The translations under genes and the position numbers were made by a program. This document shows positions 53,480 through 62,303 of a stretch of DNA of 64,000 nt, one piece after another. A model generated the notes under the pieces. That model did not search any database. It was not told the DNA's origin and was given only the letters and a program-made list of their open reading frames with translations. This DNA is from CAVQJU01 sp963754955 (GTDB lineage: Bacteria > Acidobacteriota > Vicinamibacteria > Vicinamibacterales > CAVVIG01). Within the stretch, counting starts at the first letter, position 1, and the number at the start of each line of letters is the position of its first letter. Location of the stretch: positions 1-64,000 of the forward strand of contig CAVWHY010000007.1 in NCBI GenBank assembly GCA_963754955.1. The letters run 5' to 3'.

Positions 53480-54501
53480 AGGCTGCGTCTCTTGCGGTGC
53501 TCGTGATGCTGGCGCAGGCGCCGGCGGGTCCGACGCCCGGCGAGTCGCCGTATCGGGCGGCAGCGCGGCTGCCGGTGCGGATCACGACGTTCTCGGTCGA
53601 GCCGGCGTCGATTCAGCCGGGCGAGAGCGTGACGCTCGTCTGGGCGGCTGAGAATCCGACGTCCGTCACGATCGACGCGCTCGGCCGCGTGGCCCCGCGC
53701 GGCCGCCGCACGCTGATGCCGACGGCGACAACCACCTACACGCTGTCGGTCACGGGCGCCGGGAACACCGCGGACAAGCGCACGGTCACGGTCGTCGTCG
53801 CGGGAACGAAGGTTGCCGCGTCGCCCTCGGATGCCTCCGCCGCGGGCACGAAAAAGGCCGTTCCGCGCACCGCAGACGGCAAGCCTGATCTGTCCGGTGT
53901 CTACGGGTACGGCGCGGGTGGCGGCGGGCGCGGCGCGGCGCCGGCGGCAGCGGCGGGCGGGCTGCCCACCACGCCGACGTTGAAGCCCGGGGCGGAGAAG
54001 TACAAGGTCGTTCGCGCGTCCGACGACACCGGGCAGTACTCGACATGCATGCCGCCGGGTATCCCCCAGACGTTCTTTGTGCCGTACTACATCCAGATCG
54101 TGCAGGCGCCGAAGCACCTCGTTGTCGCGCACGAATACCTCAACCTGTTCCGCATCATCCCGACCGACGGCCGGCCGCATCCGCCCGATCCGGATCCGTC
54201 GTGGATGGGGAACCCCGTCGCCCGCTGGGACGGTGACACGCTCGTCGTGGACTCGATCGGGTTCAACGACAAGACCGAGATCAACGGCTACCGTCACACC
54301 GAGAAACTCCACGTCGTCGAGCGGTTCTCGCGCCCCGATTTCGACACGCTGCAGTACGAGGCGACCATCGAGGATCCGAACGTGTTCGCGGGACCGTGGG
54401 TCATCAGGCGGACGTTCCCGTTTCTCCCGGAGTACGATCAGATCAACGAGTTCGTCTGCGAGAACAACCGCGACTACAAGCCGCTGTTCGGCAACAAGTG
54501 A
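53476..54501 (+). CDS. secreted Ig-like plus acidobacterial domain protein
   Basis: A 341-residue protein with signal peptide, an Ig-like domain (about 35-110: IQPGESVTLVWAAENPTSVT, TTTYTLSVTGAGNTADKRTV), a Gly/Ala-rich linker, and a C-terminal domain (DGRPHPPDPDPSWMGNPVAR, WDGDTLVVDSIGFNDKTEIN, GYRHTEKLHVVERFSRPDFD) shared with the proteins at 18234 and 19021. GTG start overlaps the DUF6152 stop. This domain often follows DUF6152 in Acidobacteria, from memory. Confidence 0.78.
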   Translation: MKAASLAVLVMLAQAPAGPTPGESPYRAAARLPVRITTFSVEPASIQPGESVTLVWAAENPTSVTIDALGRVAPRGRRTLMPTATTTYTLSVTGAGNTADKRTVTVVVAGTKVAASPSDASAAGTKKAVPRTADGKPDLSGVYGYGAGGGGRGAAPAAAAGGLPTTPTLKPGAEKYKVVRASDDTGQYSTCMPPGIPQTFFVPYYIQIVQAPKHLVVAHEYLNLFRIIPTDGRPHPPDPDPSWMGNPVARWDGDTLVVDSIGFNDKTEINGYRHTEKLHVVERFSRPDFDTLQYEATIEDPNVFAGPWVIRRTFPFLPEYDQINEFVCENNRDYKPLFGNK

Positions 54502-54836
54502 GGCTTGCGTATCACGGGACGCCGAAGAAGTATTTCGAGAGTCTGGATCCCGGCACGCCGTACGTGCCGGAGCCGTTCGAGCGGGAAGGGTTCATCCATA
54601 CGACGGAAGGGCGTGAAGCCGTGTCGATCACGCTGACGAGATACTACAAAACGAGCGCCGAACCCTGGGTCGTTCTGTACATCGATCAGGACCGCGTGAC
54701 GTCGCCGATTCGCTACGACGATCCCGCCGAGGTGTTCCCGCATATCTACGGGCCGCTCAACCGCGACGCGATCGTCGCCGTGAAGGCGATCGACCGCGCA
54801 GCCGACGGCACCTTTCTGAAGCCGGCGACATTATGA
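54498..54836 (+). CDS. DUF952 family protein
   Basis: A 112-residue protein. The core FEREGFIHTTEGREAVSITL and DDPAEVFPHIYGPLNRDAIV matches DUF952, a small family related to ADP-ribosyltransferase-like folds, function unknown. GTG start overlaps the previous stop (GTGA) and its stop overlaps the next ATG (ATGA). Confidence 0.9.
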   Translation: MRLAYHGTPKKYFESLDPGTPYVPEPFEREGFIHTTEGREAVSITLTRYYKTSAEPWVVLYIDQDRVTSPIRYDDPAEVFPHIYGPLNRDAIVAVKAIDRAADGTFLKPATL

Positions 54837-55600
54837 CGATAGGCCGACGCGACTTCCTCGCCCTTGGCGCACTGGCGCTGTTCCCGCAAGCCGGCCGCAC
54901 GGACGCGCCACCCCCGGGCCTCGTCGAGGATCTCGTCGCGGGCAATCGCATCCTCGCGCAGGAAGGCATCGTGGACGGCTACGGCCACATCAGCGTGAGG
55001 CATCCGGGAAATCGCGATCGGTTTCTGCTCGCGCGGTCGGTGGCCCCTGAGCTCGTCACCGCGGCCGACATCATGGAGTTCGGCCTGGACGGCGAACCGA
55101 TCGACGCCCGCGGGCGGGCGGCGTACAAGGAGCGATACATCCACAGCGAGGTGTACCGCGCGCGGCCCGATGTGAGCGCCGTCGTGCACTGCCACACGCC
55201 CTCGCTCATCCCGTTTGCGGACTCCACCGTGCCGCTGCGGCCGATGTATCACCAGAGCGCGTACCTGGCCGCGGGCGTGCCCGTGTTCGAGATTCGCCAG
55301 GCCGGGGGTATGACCAACATGCTCGTGGAGACGGCGTCCCTCGGCCGCGCCCTCGCGAAGTCCCTCGCCGACAAGCCGGCGGTCCTGATGCGCGGCCACG
55401 GCGCGGTCGTCACGGCGGATTCGATCCTTAACGTCGTGGGCCGCAGCATCTACCTGGATCTGAATGCGCGGATCCAGGCGCAGGCGATCGCGCTCGGCGG
55501 GAAGATCACCTACATCGACCCCGAGGAGGCGAAGAAATACGCCGCGTCCGACAACTACAGCCGGGCGTGGGAGCTCTGGAAGCGTAAGGCCGCGAAATAA
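54833..55600 (+). CDS. Tat-exported class II aldolase/adducin-family protein
   Basis: A 255-residue protein with a twin-arginine signal (GRRDFLALGALALF) and the class II aldolase fold: EGIVDGYGHISVRHPGNRD, AAYKERYIHSEVYRARPDVS, VVHCHTPSLIPFAD (zinc HxH), LMRGHGAVVTADS (third His). Zinc lyases of this group cleave phosphorylated sugars; the exported location and missing phosphate contacts leave the substrate open. Confidence 0.88.
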   Translation: MTIGRRDFLALGALALFPQAGRTDAPPPGLVEDLVAGNRILAQEGIVDGYGHISVRHPGNRDRFLLARSVAPELVTAADIMEFGLDGEPIDARGRAAYKERYIHSEVYRARPDVSAVVHCHTPSLIPFADSTVPLRPMYHQSAYLAAGVPVFEIRQAGGMTNMLVETASLGRALAKSLADKPAVLMRGHGAVVTADSILNVVGRSIYLDLNARIQAQAIALGGKITYIDPEEAKKYAASDNYSRAWELWKRKAAK

Positions 55601-55661
55601 CCATCGGGTGAAGCTCCGGCGGTGACCGGCCGATAGCATGGAAGCCCCCCTGAGGCCTTCC

Positions 55662-58178
55662 ATGCCCCGCGTGAAGCGTCTGCCGGCCCTGATCGCCCTT
55701 CTGGCAGCGACCGTCGTTGTCCTCGTGCTGCGCGTCGTGCTCGCCAGGCCGGCGCTCGACCCGGCCATCAAGGCACCGTGGTCCTGGCTCCCGTACCAAT
55801 CAGAAGACCAGTGGATCGTCACGCAGACGGCCCGTGCAGTGATCGACCTCGCACGCTTCGCGAAATCTCCGACGCCGACGCCGCCGGCGCAGCTGATCGT
55901 GTCGGGAATGACGGTCGATCCGGCGAAGCCGCAGCAGCTCGCGTTCCGCGTAGGCGCCCGCGATGTTGCCGTCGACGTGCGTAGTTATGTCTGGGACCCC
56001 GCCGCCTACGTGACGATCGCCCAGTCAGAAGGCGCCGAAGCTGCGCGGACAACCGCGGAACCTGCCGGTGACGTGGCTGCGGCGCTGCTCGCGTTCACGG
56101 TCGAGCGATTCCAGGTGCAGAACGACGCGATTTCGATCGCGCTGCAGCAGGATTACCGCAACCCGTCGAACCACGAGAACGCGGCCCTGCTGCTGTCCGC
56201 CTTCGCGCTGCGCGAAGCGTCGCGCTTCTTCTACGACCCGCGCCTTGCCCTGTGCCGCGCGGCGGCGCATCTCGCCGTCGCGAGGGCGATGCGCGGCGGA
56301 GCACCATCGTCGCCGGCCGGGCAGCTGGCGGATATCGTGCTGCAGGTCGTTGCAGGCCGCACCGGCCCGGCCATGAAACAACTCGACGTATTCGAGCGGG
56401 CGAACGCGTCGCCGGCTGCGCAGGCATGGACGCGCGCGCTCAGGCGCCGCGCCACCCACGACTGGCGCGAGCCGACGCCGGATTCGGCGGCCCTCGTGGA
56501 GCGGCTCGAATACATGCGTGCGATGGCGCGCATGCTCGAGGCCGGCGCGAGCCTCGAATACCTCAAGACACACGCCGTTGAACCCGCACCTGACTGGGGC
56601 TGGCGGGCGCTCGACTTGCCGCTCACGGTCGAAAACGGGCATGCGTTCGTTGACAGCACGTTCGAACGCACGCTGCTCGAGGCCGTCCACGTGCTCGGCA
56701 TTCACGATCCGGACGCCGCGAAGGACGCCGGCGCGGCACTCTCGCGCGAGCCGGGCGTGTCGTCCATCGATCGAAGCGCCGCCGGCGGTATCCGCGTCCT
56801 CGACGACGGCTTGTGGAGCGCCTTCTATCAACGTGAGCTCGCGCACGTCGCGTCTCGCGGGTCTTCGTTTTACCGCGAGCTGTACGGATCGCGGGAGGAC
56901 GCCGAGGTGTTCGAGCGCCGCGTCGACAGCCGTCTCGGAGAGACGCCGCTGTGGCCGATCGTACGCCGGCTCCGCGTGCGCACCGAACCACTCACGGCGG
57001 AAAAGGCGCGGCAGGACGCCGTAGCCGCGCACTATCGCGAGACCATGGCGCGGGCCGCGCCGATGCTGGTGGATCGACCGCAGCTCGTGCCTTACCTGGC
57101 GTGGCTGTCCATCGGCGAGACGCCGGGCGGCGTCGCCCCAATCGACATCCCCCAGGCGTCGCTGTGGTTCCGCACGATTTTTCCCGCGGGCACGGTGTTC
57201 GAGACGCGGCGCATGAACGTCCAGCGGATCATCCCGGACGATTTCGTCGCGCACGCCGACGCCATCCACGAACTGGCGCCATGGGATCCGGAGATCACGA
57301 TCAACTGGTCACTCGTGCGCTGCCACAGGGGCTGCACGCCCGAACAGGAGCGCGCCAACTACGCGAACATCGCGGCCTACAGCGTGACGGCGATGCGGAA
57401 GTTTGCGTACACCGATCCGGATCCGGTCGCGAGCCTGCGGCGAGTCTGCGCGGTATCCGCCCCTGACTGCGCGACGCTGGCCGACTGGCTCGTCAGCCGC
57501 GACCGGTTTCCCGAAGCCGCCGCCGCGTACGAAGAGTTCTTCCGCCGAGGCCTCGATCGCGTGTCCGTTTCGAATACGGTCGAATGGACGGTCCGCTACT
57601 ACCAGCATGCCGGCCGCCTCGCAGACGCAAAGCGGCTGGCCCGGATGGCCGCTGATGTCGGATCGGCGAGAGGGCTGCGTGCCCTGGCAGGGGTGTACGA
57701 CCGCGAGGGCCAGTTTCAGCAGGCTGCGGCACTCTACCGGCAGATTCTGGCCCGCTACGACGACGGGGAAGACCTGCTGGCGTATTTCATGCGCCACTCG
57801 GACGCGGCGGGCAAGGCCGCAGCCGATCCCGAATACGCCGTGCTGCTCAAACGCTACTTCGAAGGTGAGCTTCAGCCGGCCGCCACCGCTTCCTTGTCCG
57901 CTGCGCCCACGCGGGGTCTGTTCGTCAATTCGACGACCTGGTGGAACGAAAAGGCTGGTTTCCGCAGGGGAGACGTCGTCGTGGCCATCGACGGTGTCCG
58001 CGTGTGGACGATGGCGCAGGCCGCCGTGCTCTACGACCGATCGTTCGATGCGCCGCTGCGCTATACCGTCTGGCGTGGCAATCGCTATCTCGACGTCGAG
58101 GCGCCCTTCCGGCGCTTTTACTACGGAGTGGACATGTCCGAATATCCGCGCAGACAGGCAGCGGAGAATCACTCGTGA
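55662..58178 (+). CDS. membrane-anchored TPR and PDZ-like protein
   Basis: About 838 residues. N-terminal anchor (RLPALIALLAATVVVLVLRV), a long helical region, TPR-like repeats at about 590-740 (FPEAAAAYEEFFRRGLDRV; AGRLADAKRLARMAADVG; GQFQQAAALYRQILARYDDG) and a PDZ-like domain near 750-825 (AGFRRGDVVVAIDGVRVWTM). No protease triad is seen, so it is probably a scaffold. ATG at 55662 is chosen for a GAGG six bases upstream; 55638 is the alternative. The stop overlaps the next ATG by one base. Confidence 0.7.
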   Translation: MPRVKRLPALIALLAATVVVLVLRVVLARPALDPAIKAPWSWLPYQSEDQWIVTQTARAVIDLARFAKSPTPTPPAQLIVSGMTVDPAKPQQLAFRVGARDVAVDVRSYVWDPAAYVTIAQSEGAEAARTTAEPAGDVAAALLAFTVERFQVQNDAISIALQQDYRNPSNHENAALLLSAFALREASRFFYDPRLALCRAAAHLAVARAMRGGAPSSPAGQLADIVLQVVAGRTGPAMKQLDVFERANASPAAQAWTRALRRRATHDWREPTPDSAALVERLEYMRAMARMLEAGASLEYLKTHAVEPAPDWGWRALDLPLTVENGHAFVDSTFERTLLEAVHVLGIHDPDAAKDAGAALSREPGVSSIDRSAAGGIRVLDDGLWSAFYQRELAHVASRGSSFYRELYGSREDAEVFERRVDSRLGETPLWPIVRRLRVRTEPLTAEKARQDAVAAHYRETMARAAPMLVDRPQLVPYLAWLSIGETPGGVAPIDIPQASLWFRTIFPAGTVFETRRMNVQRIIPDDFVAHADAIHELAPWDPEITINWSLVRCHRGCTPEQERANYANIAAYSVTAMRKFAYTDPDPVASLRRVCAVSAPDCATLADWLVSRDRFPEAAAAYEEFFRRGLDRVSVSNTVEWTVRYYQHAGRLADAKRLARMAADVGSARGLRALAGVYDREGQFQQAAALYRQILARYDDGEDLLAYFMRHSDAAGKAAADPEYAVLLKRYFEGELQPAATASLSAAPTRGLFVNSTTWWNEKAGFRRGDVVVAIDGVRVWTMAQAAVLYDRSFDAPLRYTVWRGNRYLDVEAPFRRFYYGVDMSEYPRRQAAENHS

Positions 58179-58789
58179 TGGCGCTGCTGCTGTGGTGGTC
58201 GCTGGTTGTTTCGCAGGCCGTTGCGCCCAACCCGCTGGTCGGGCGGTGGGACGCCGAAACGCGCTCCAATGCCGGTCTCGGGATCTGGTTCGAGCTCGCC
58301 GACCAGGGCGCGTGCAGCCAGACGGTCGGTGTGATGGTGGACGGAACGTGGAAGCTCGATGACGAGAGGCTCACGTTGTCTGTCCCCGTTCCATCCGGCC
58401 CGCCGGCCGTCCAGCACGGGTCCGTGTCGTTCGATGGACCCATGCTGACGCAGGCGTTCGAAGGGACGCCGAAGCTGATGTTGCGCGAAGGCCCCTCGCC
58501 GGCCACTCCGTCGCTCTCGGGCGTGTGGACCTATCCGTACCCGACCGGCGGAACCGCATACGAAGAGTACACGCCAGACGGACGCCTGCTGTTCCGGCTG
58601 CCCATCAAGACGACGAGTTGTCGATGGTCGGTGGATGCGGATCGTCTTGTCCTGACGATCGGCAACGAGTCGATGACGGCCGTGTGGCGAATCGCTGACG
58701 ATCGCCTGACCATGGACGTCAATGGGCAGTCGCGTGCGTACCGCCGCGAACGCGCCGGCGCGATTCCCACGGCAGCGGGTGCGAAATGA
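58178..58789 (+). CDS. secreted protein with two lipocalin-like halves
   Basis: A 203-residue protein with a short signal peptide. The two halves share a plan: LVGRWDAETRSNAGLGIWFE with WKLDDERLTLSV, then LSGVWTYPYPTGGTAYEEYT with WSVDADRLVLTI and WRIADDRLTMDV. This suggests duplication of a small beta-barrel domain. Function unknown; likely acts with the upstream anchored protein because their ends overlap. Confidence 0.6.
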   Translation: MALLLWWSLVVSQAVAPNPLVGRWDAETRSNAGLGIWFELADQGACSQTVGVMVDGTWKLDDERLTLSVPVPSGPPAVQHGSVSFDGPMLTQAFEGTPKLMLREGPSPATPSLSGVWTYPYPTGGTAYEEYTPDGRLLFRLPIKTTSCRWSVDADRLVLTIGNESMTAVWRIADDRLTMDVNGQSRAYRRERAGAIPTAAGAK

Positions 58790-58800
58790 GACCGAGGCAG

Positions 58801-58806
58801 TAAGAT
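58801..58806 (+). promoter_or_regulatory. TANNNT -10-like box, likely leaderless start
   Basis: TAAGAT ends nine bases before the ATG at 58816. No Shine-Dalgarno. Confidence 0.45.
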
Positions 58807-58815
58807 CCGAGCCGC

Positions 58816-60189
58816 ATGAGCGGCGACACCGGCATCTGTCATACCAGCGGACGTGAGCTCGCGGCGCTGATCCGAAGCCGCCGGATTTCCGCGCGCGAGG
58901 TAATGGCCGCGCACCTCGAGCGCATCAACCGCTACAACCCCACGCTCAACGCCATCGTCGCGAAACTCGACGACGACATCTGCCTTGCGCTCGCGGACGA
59001 CGCTGATCGCGCGCTCGCACGCGGCGACGACGTCGGCCCGCTTCACGGGCTGCCCTGGTGCTTCAAGGATCTCGAAGACGCCGCCGGCTTCCCCTGCACA
59101 GCCGGATCGCCGATCTTCAGGGACCGCGTACCGGCGGAGGACAGCCCGCTCGTCGCGTTGCTCCGCCGCGCGGGCGTGGTGCCGATCGGGAAGACGAACG
59201 TGCCCGAGTTCGGCATGGGCTCGCACACGTACAACAACGTCTACGGTACGACCGTCAATCCGTACGACATTTCGCGCAGCGCCGGTGGCTCGAGCGGCGG
59301 CGCCGGCGCCGCGCTCGCAGCGCGCCTGCTCCCGCTCGCCGACGGCAGCGACCTCGGCGGATCTCTCCGCAACCCGGCCAACTTCAACAACGTGGTCGGG
59401 CTGCGGCCGACGTCGGGCATCGCCCCCGCGCTGGCGGACGGGACGTCGCTGGGGCTCAACGTGAAGGGGCCGATGGCCAGATCCGTTGCCGACGTCGCGT
59501 TCCTGCTCGGCGTGATGACGGGCGGCGAAGTGCCGTTCGATCGCGATGTCCGTGGCGCTCGCGTCGCGTGGCACCTTGATTTGAGCGGCCTTCCGATCGA
59601 GCCGCAGGTGCGGGACGTGCTGGACGCCAGCCGCGCGACGGTCGACGCTCTCGGCTGCCTCGTCGAAGATGCGGGTCCCGACCTGACCGGCGCCGACGAC
59701 GTGTTCCTGACGATGCGGCGCCGCCGGGCGGCCGTGAACTTCGGGCCGTTACTCTGGTCGCACCGCCGGCAGATGAAGCCCGAAGCCGTGGAGGAGATCG
59801 AACGCGGGACGACGGTCACAGCGGCCGACATTGCCCGCGCGACCGGCCTCCATCAGGATTTGCTGGCTCGGGTCGAGGACTTTTTCGAGTCGCACGACTT
59901 CCTGATCTGCGCCGTGAACCAGGTGGCCCCCTTCGACGCGATCCTCGACTGGCCGCACGAGATCGCAGGCGTGAAGATGGAACACTACGCGGCGTGGATG
60001 AAGTCCGCGTACTGGATCAGCACGACGCTGTGCCCGGCCATCTCGGTCCCTGCCGGGTTCACGCCCGAGGGGCTCCCGGTCGGCGTCCAGATCGTGGGCC
60101 GGCGGGGCGACGACGCCAGGGTGCTCCAGATGGCGCACGCCTTCGAACTGGCCGCCGGCGCGTCGAAGCGAACCCCGCTGCTCGCTTAG
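58816..60189 (+). CDS. amidase-signature family hydrolase
   Basis: A 457-residue enzyme with the Ser-cisSer-Lys triad: Lys84 in GLPWCFKDLED, Ser159 in SAGGSSGGAGAA, Ser183 in DGSDLGGSLRNPAN. Also VPIGKTNVPEFGMGSHTYNN and PAGFTPEGLPVGVQIVGRRG. Cytoplasmic; hydrolyses an unknown amide. Length is typical for amidases. The stop is directly followed by a G-rich 9-base repeat. Confidence 0.93.
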   Translation: MSGDTGICHTSGRELAALIRSRRISAREVMAAHLERINRYNPTLNAIVAKLDDDICLALADDADRALARGDDVGPLHGLPWCFKDLEDAAGFPCTAGSPIFRDRVPAEDSPLVALLRRAGVVPIGKTNVPEFGMGSHTYNNVYGTTVNPYDISRSAGGSSGGAGAALAARLLPLADGSDLGGSLRNPANFNNVVGLRPTSGIAPALADGTSLGLNVKGPMARSVADVAFLLGVMTGGEVPFDRDVRGARVAWHLDLSGLPIEPQVRDVLDASRATVDALGCLVEDAGPDLTGADDVFLTMRRRRAAVNFGPLLWSHRRQMKPEAVEEIERGTTVTAADIARATGLHQDLLARVEDFFESHDFLICAVNQVAPFDAILDWPHEIAGVKMEHYAAWMKSAYWISTTLCPAISVPAGFTPEGLPVGVQIVGRRGDDARVLQMAHAFELAAGASKRTPLLA

Positions 60190-60252
60190 GTCGGGTGGGT
60201 CGGGTGGGCCGGGTGGGTCGGGTAGGACGGGTGGGTCGGGCAGGTCGGGTGG
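60190..60252 (+). repeat. seven copies of a 9-base G-rich unit
   Basis: The units are GTCGGGTGG, GTCGGGTGG, GCCGGGTGG, GTCGGGTAG, GACGGGTGG, GTCGGGCAG and GTCGGGTGG, then GGG. The + strand has many GGG runs separated by one or two bases, a strong G-quadruplex pattern. It starts at the base after the amidase stop codon. Confidence 0.9.
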
Positions 60253-60309
60253 GGGAAGAAAAGACTACAATCCGCGGGTAGCGCACTTCGTCTTTTGCCG
60301 GAGGCTGCC

Positions 60310-60811
60310 GTGCAACGAACTCGACTGGTGTTGACGCTTGCAGTCGTCGTGCTGGGCTTCGCCGCTTCGGACGGCCGCGCGGGCGCCGCAGCGCAGGCGC
60401 CGCCGCCACCTCCTGCACCGGGGCAGGGCAGGCTGATCGTCTACGGCGACATGGCGCTGTTCCAGCCGCCGGGACACCCCGAAAACTGCATCCTCAGAAA
60501 CCGGTTCAAGCGCGGCGAGCCGGTCGGCTGGCGAATGTTCGTGGCCGACCCGTCAACCGGCAAGCGCGAGGAATCCGCTCAACTCGTCGTGCACGTCAAC
60601 GTCGAGCGGCAAGACCATCGACATCCCGATGCGCTACCGGGCGACGGCCGCGCAGCCCGAACGAGAGTTCTGGGTCGCGAAATGGGTCGTGCCCCAGGAC
60701 ACGCCGGTCGGCATCATCCGCTATACCGTGACGGCCACGGACAAGTACGGCCGGAGCGGCGAGTTCAAGCCTTTCGAGGTCCAGGCGTCCCAGCTGACCA
60801 TCGTGGAGTAA
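60310..60811 (+). CDS. secreted Ig-like protein (one frameshift)
   Basis: GTG start five bases after CGGAGG. Signal peptide, an Ala/Pro-rich segment (AQAPPPPPAPGQGRLIVYGD), then CILRNRFKRGEPVGWRMFVA and, after one extra base near 60602, DIPMRYRATAAQPEREFWVA with KWVVPQDTPVGIIRYTVTAT and GRSGEFKPFEVQASQLTIVE. The total length fits a single +1 error. About 166 residues. Possibly an accessory to the next, similar gene. Function unknown. Confidence 0.7.
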
Positions 60812-60816
60812 GGCAC

Positions 60817-62297
60817 GTGTCACGCCATCTTCTTCGAGAAACTTCCGTCGCGGTCGCCGCACTTGTGTCGCTGGCCACCGCCGGCTGTCAGCGTGCCGCT
60901 CCACAGCAGCCTGTCGCGCAGGGTGCCGCACCCGCCGCAAAGAAATCGCCGGCGCTGAAGACATTGACGCTGACGCATCCGGGTGTGGCCAAGGTTGTCG
61001 TGGGCACCGGGATCGAGGCGACGGCCGAAGGGTTGCCGCCGCGCCGCAAGGTCGATCTGCTGTGGCAGACGGTCAAGGGCGGCTGGGTGGTCGAGGACTA
61101 CTACCACTTTCGCGGGAAGAAGTTCGTCGAAACGACCAGGTCGCTGGGGCAGTTCGAGACCGGCGCGGACGGCCGGCTGGCCGCGCACTTCGCCATCCCC
61201 GAGGACTACGGCGGCGTGCACGAGGTGATCGTGTCCGACAACGGCGTGCCGCTCGCGCAGGGCGGCGTCGAAGTGAGCCAGACGTTCGAGATGCACCCGG
61301 CCGAAGGGCCGGTCGGCACGCCGATCGAACTTCGCGTCACGGGCCTCGGCTGGCGCACGATGGACAGCACGTGGGTGATCAACTGGGACAACCAGGAAGT
61401 CGGCTGGGTGTCGGCGACGGACACGCACGGGACGGCGGTCGCGCGCTTCCGAGCCAGCGGGAACGTCGGCGAACACCAGCTCAAGGTGCTGACCGGCTAC
61501 ATGGGCCAGGGCTACCTGAATCACGAGCAGGCGCCGAACGCGTACCTGCCGCGTCCCGCGTTCGTCTTTCGCCTGACCCCGGGCCGCACCGCACCATCCG
61601 CGTACGCCGAACCGTACCAGAAGCAGCCGGTGCCCGCGTCCGAGGCGGCGAGCGAAGACGGACTCGTGAGCATCGCGCCGACGCAGGGGCCCGTGCGATC
61701 GCGCGCGACGCTGAGCGCCCGCGGTCTTCCGGCCAACGCGCCGGTGTCGATCGTCTGGGGCACGCAGGAAGGCAGCCGCGTGTCCGGCAATGGCTTCGCG
61801 CCGAAAGAGGTCGAGCTCGAACAAGACGACGATCGGCGCTGACGGACGGCTCGAACGTGCCGCTCGACGTTCCCGACGACCTCGGCGGGCTGCACTCGGT
61901 GTCGATCCGCTCGGGCGGCAACACGCTCGCACGCACGTACTTCGTCGTCGAGACGAGCGTCGTGAGCATGTCGCCGATGTCGGGACCGGCGGGAACGCCG
62001 GTCACGATCCATCTCAAGGGCGTCGGCTGGACCGATTACGACAACATCTACATCGCGACCTACGACAACGGCTACATGGGCTACGCGTGCGGGTTCAACA
62101 GCCAGGGCGACGTCGTCGTCAACTTCACGGCGACCGGCGCGCCGGGCATGCACCTGATCGATTTCTATCCGGGAATTTACCAGGGGCCGGAAGGCATGCA
62201 GCAGCTCTATCGTCTGCCGCAGCTGACCTACGCGGACGATCATCCGGGCAACCACATTCCCGCGTTGCGCTTTGCGTTCGAAGTGACCGCTCCGTAG
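60817..62297 (+). CDS. lipoprotein with Ig-like/IPT repeats (two frameshifts)
   Basis: The GTG start follows TAAGG. The N-terminal signal ends in a lipobox-like ATAGC, so it is probably lipid-anchored. Three or more similar beta domains follow: HPGVAKVVVGTGIEATAEGL; HPAEGPVGTPIELRVTGLGW; APTQGPVRSRATLSARGLPA; SPMSGPAGTPVTIHLKGVGW. Two extra bases, near 61818 and 61850, hide the join between domains three and four; corrected, it is about 492 residues. A surface or periplasmic binding role is inferred. Confidence 0.72.
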
Positions 62298-62303
62298 TGG
62301 CCT

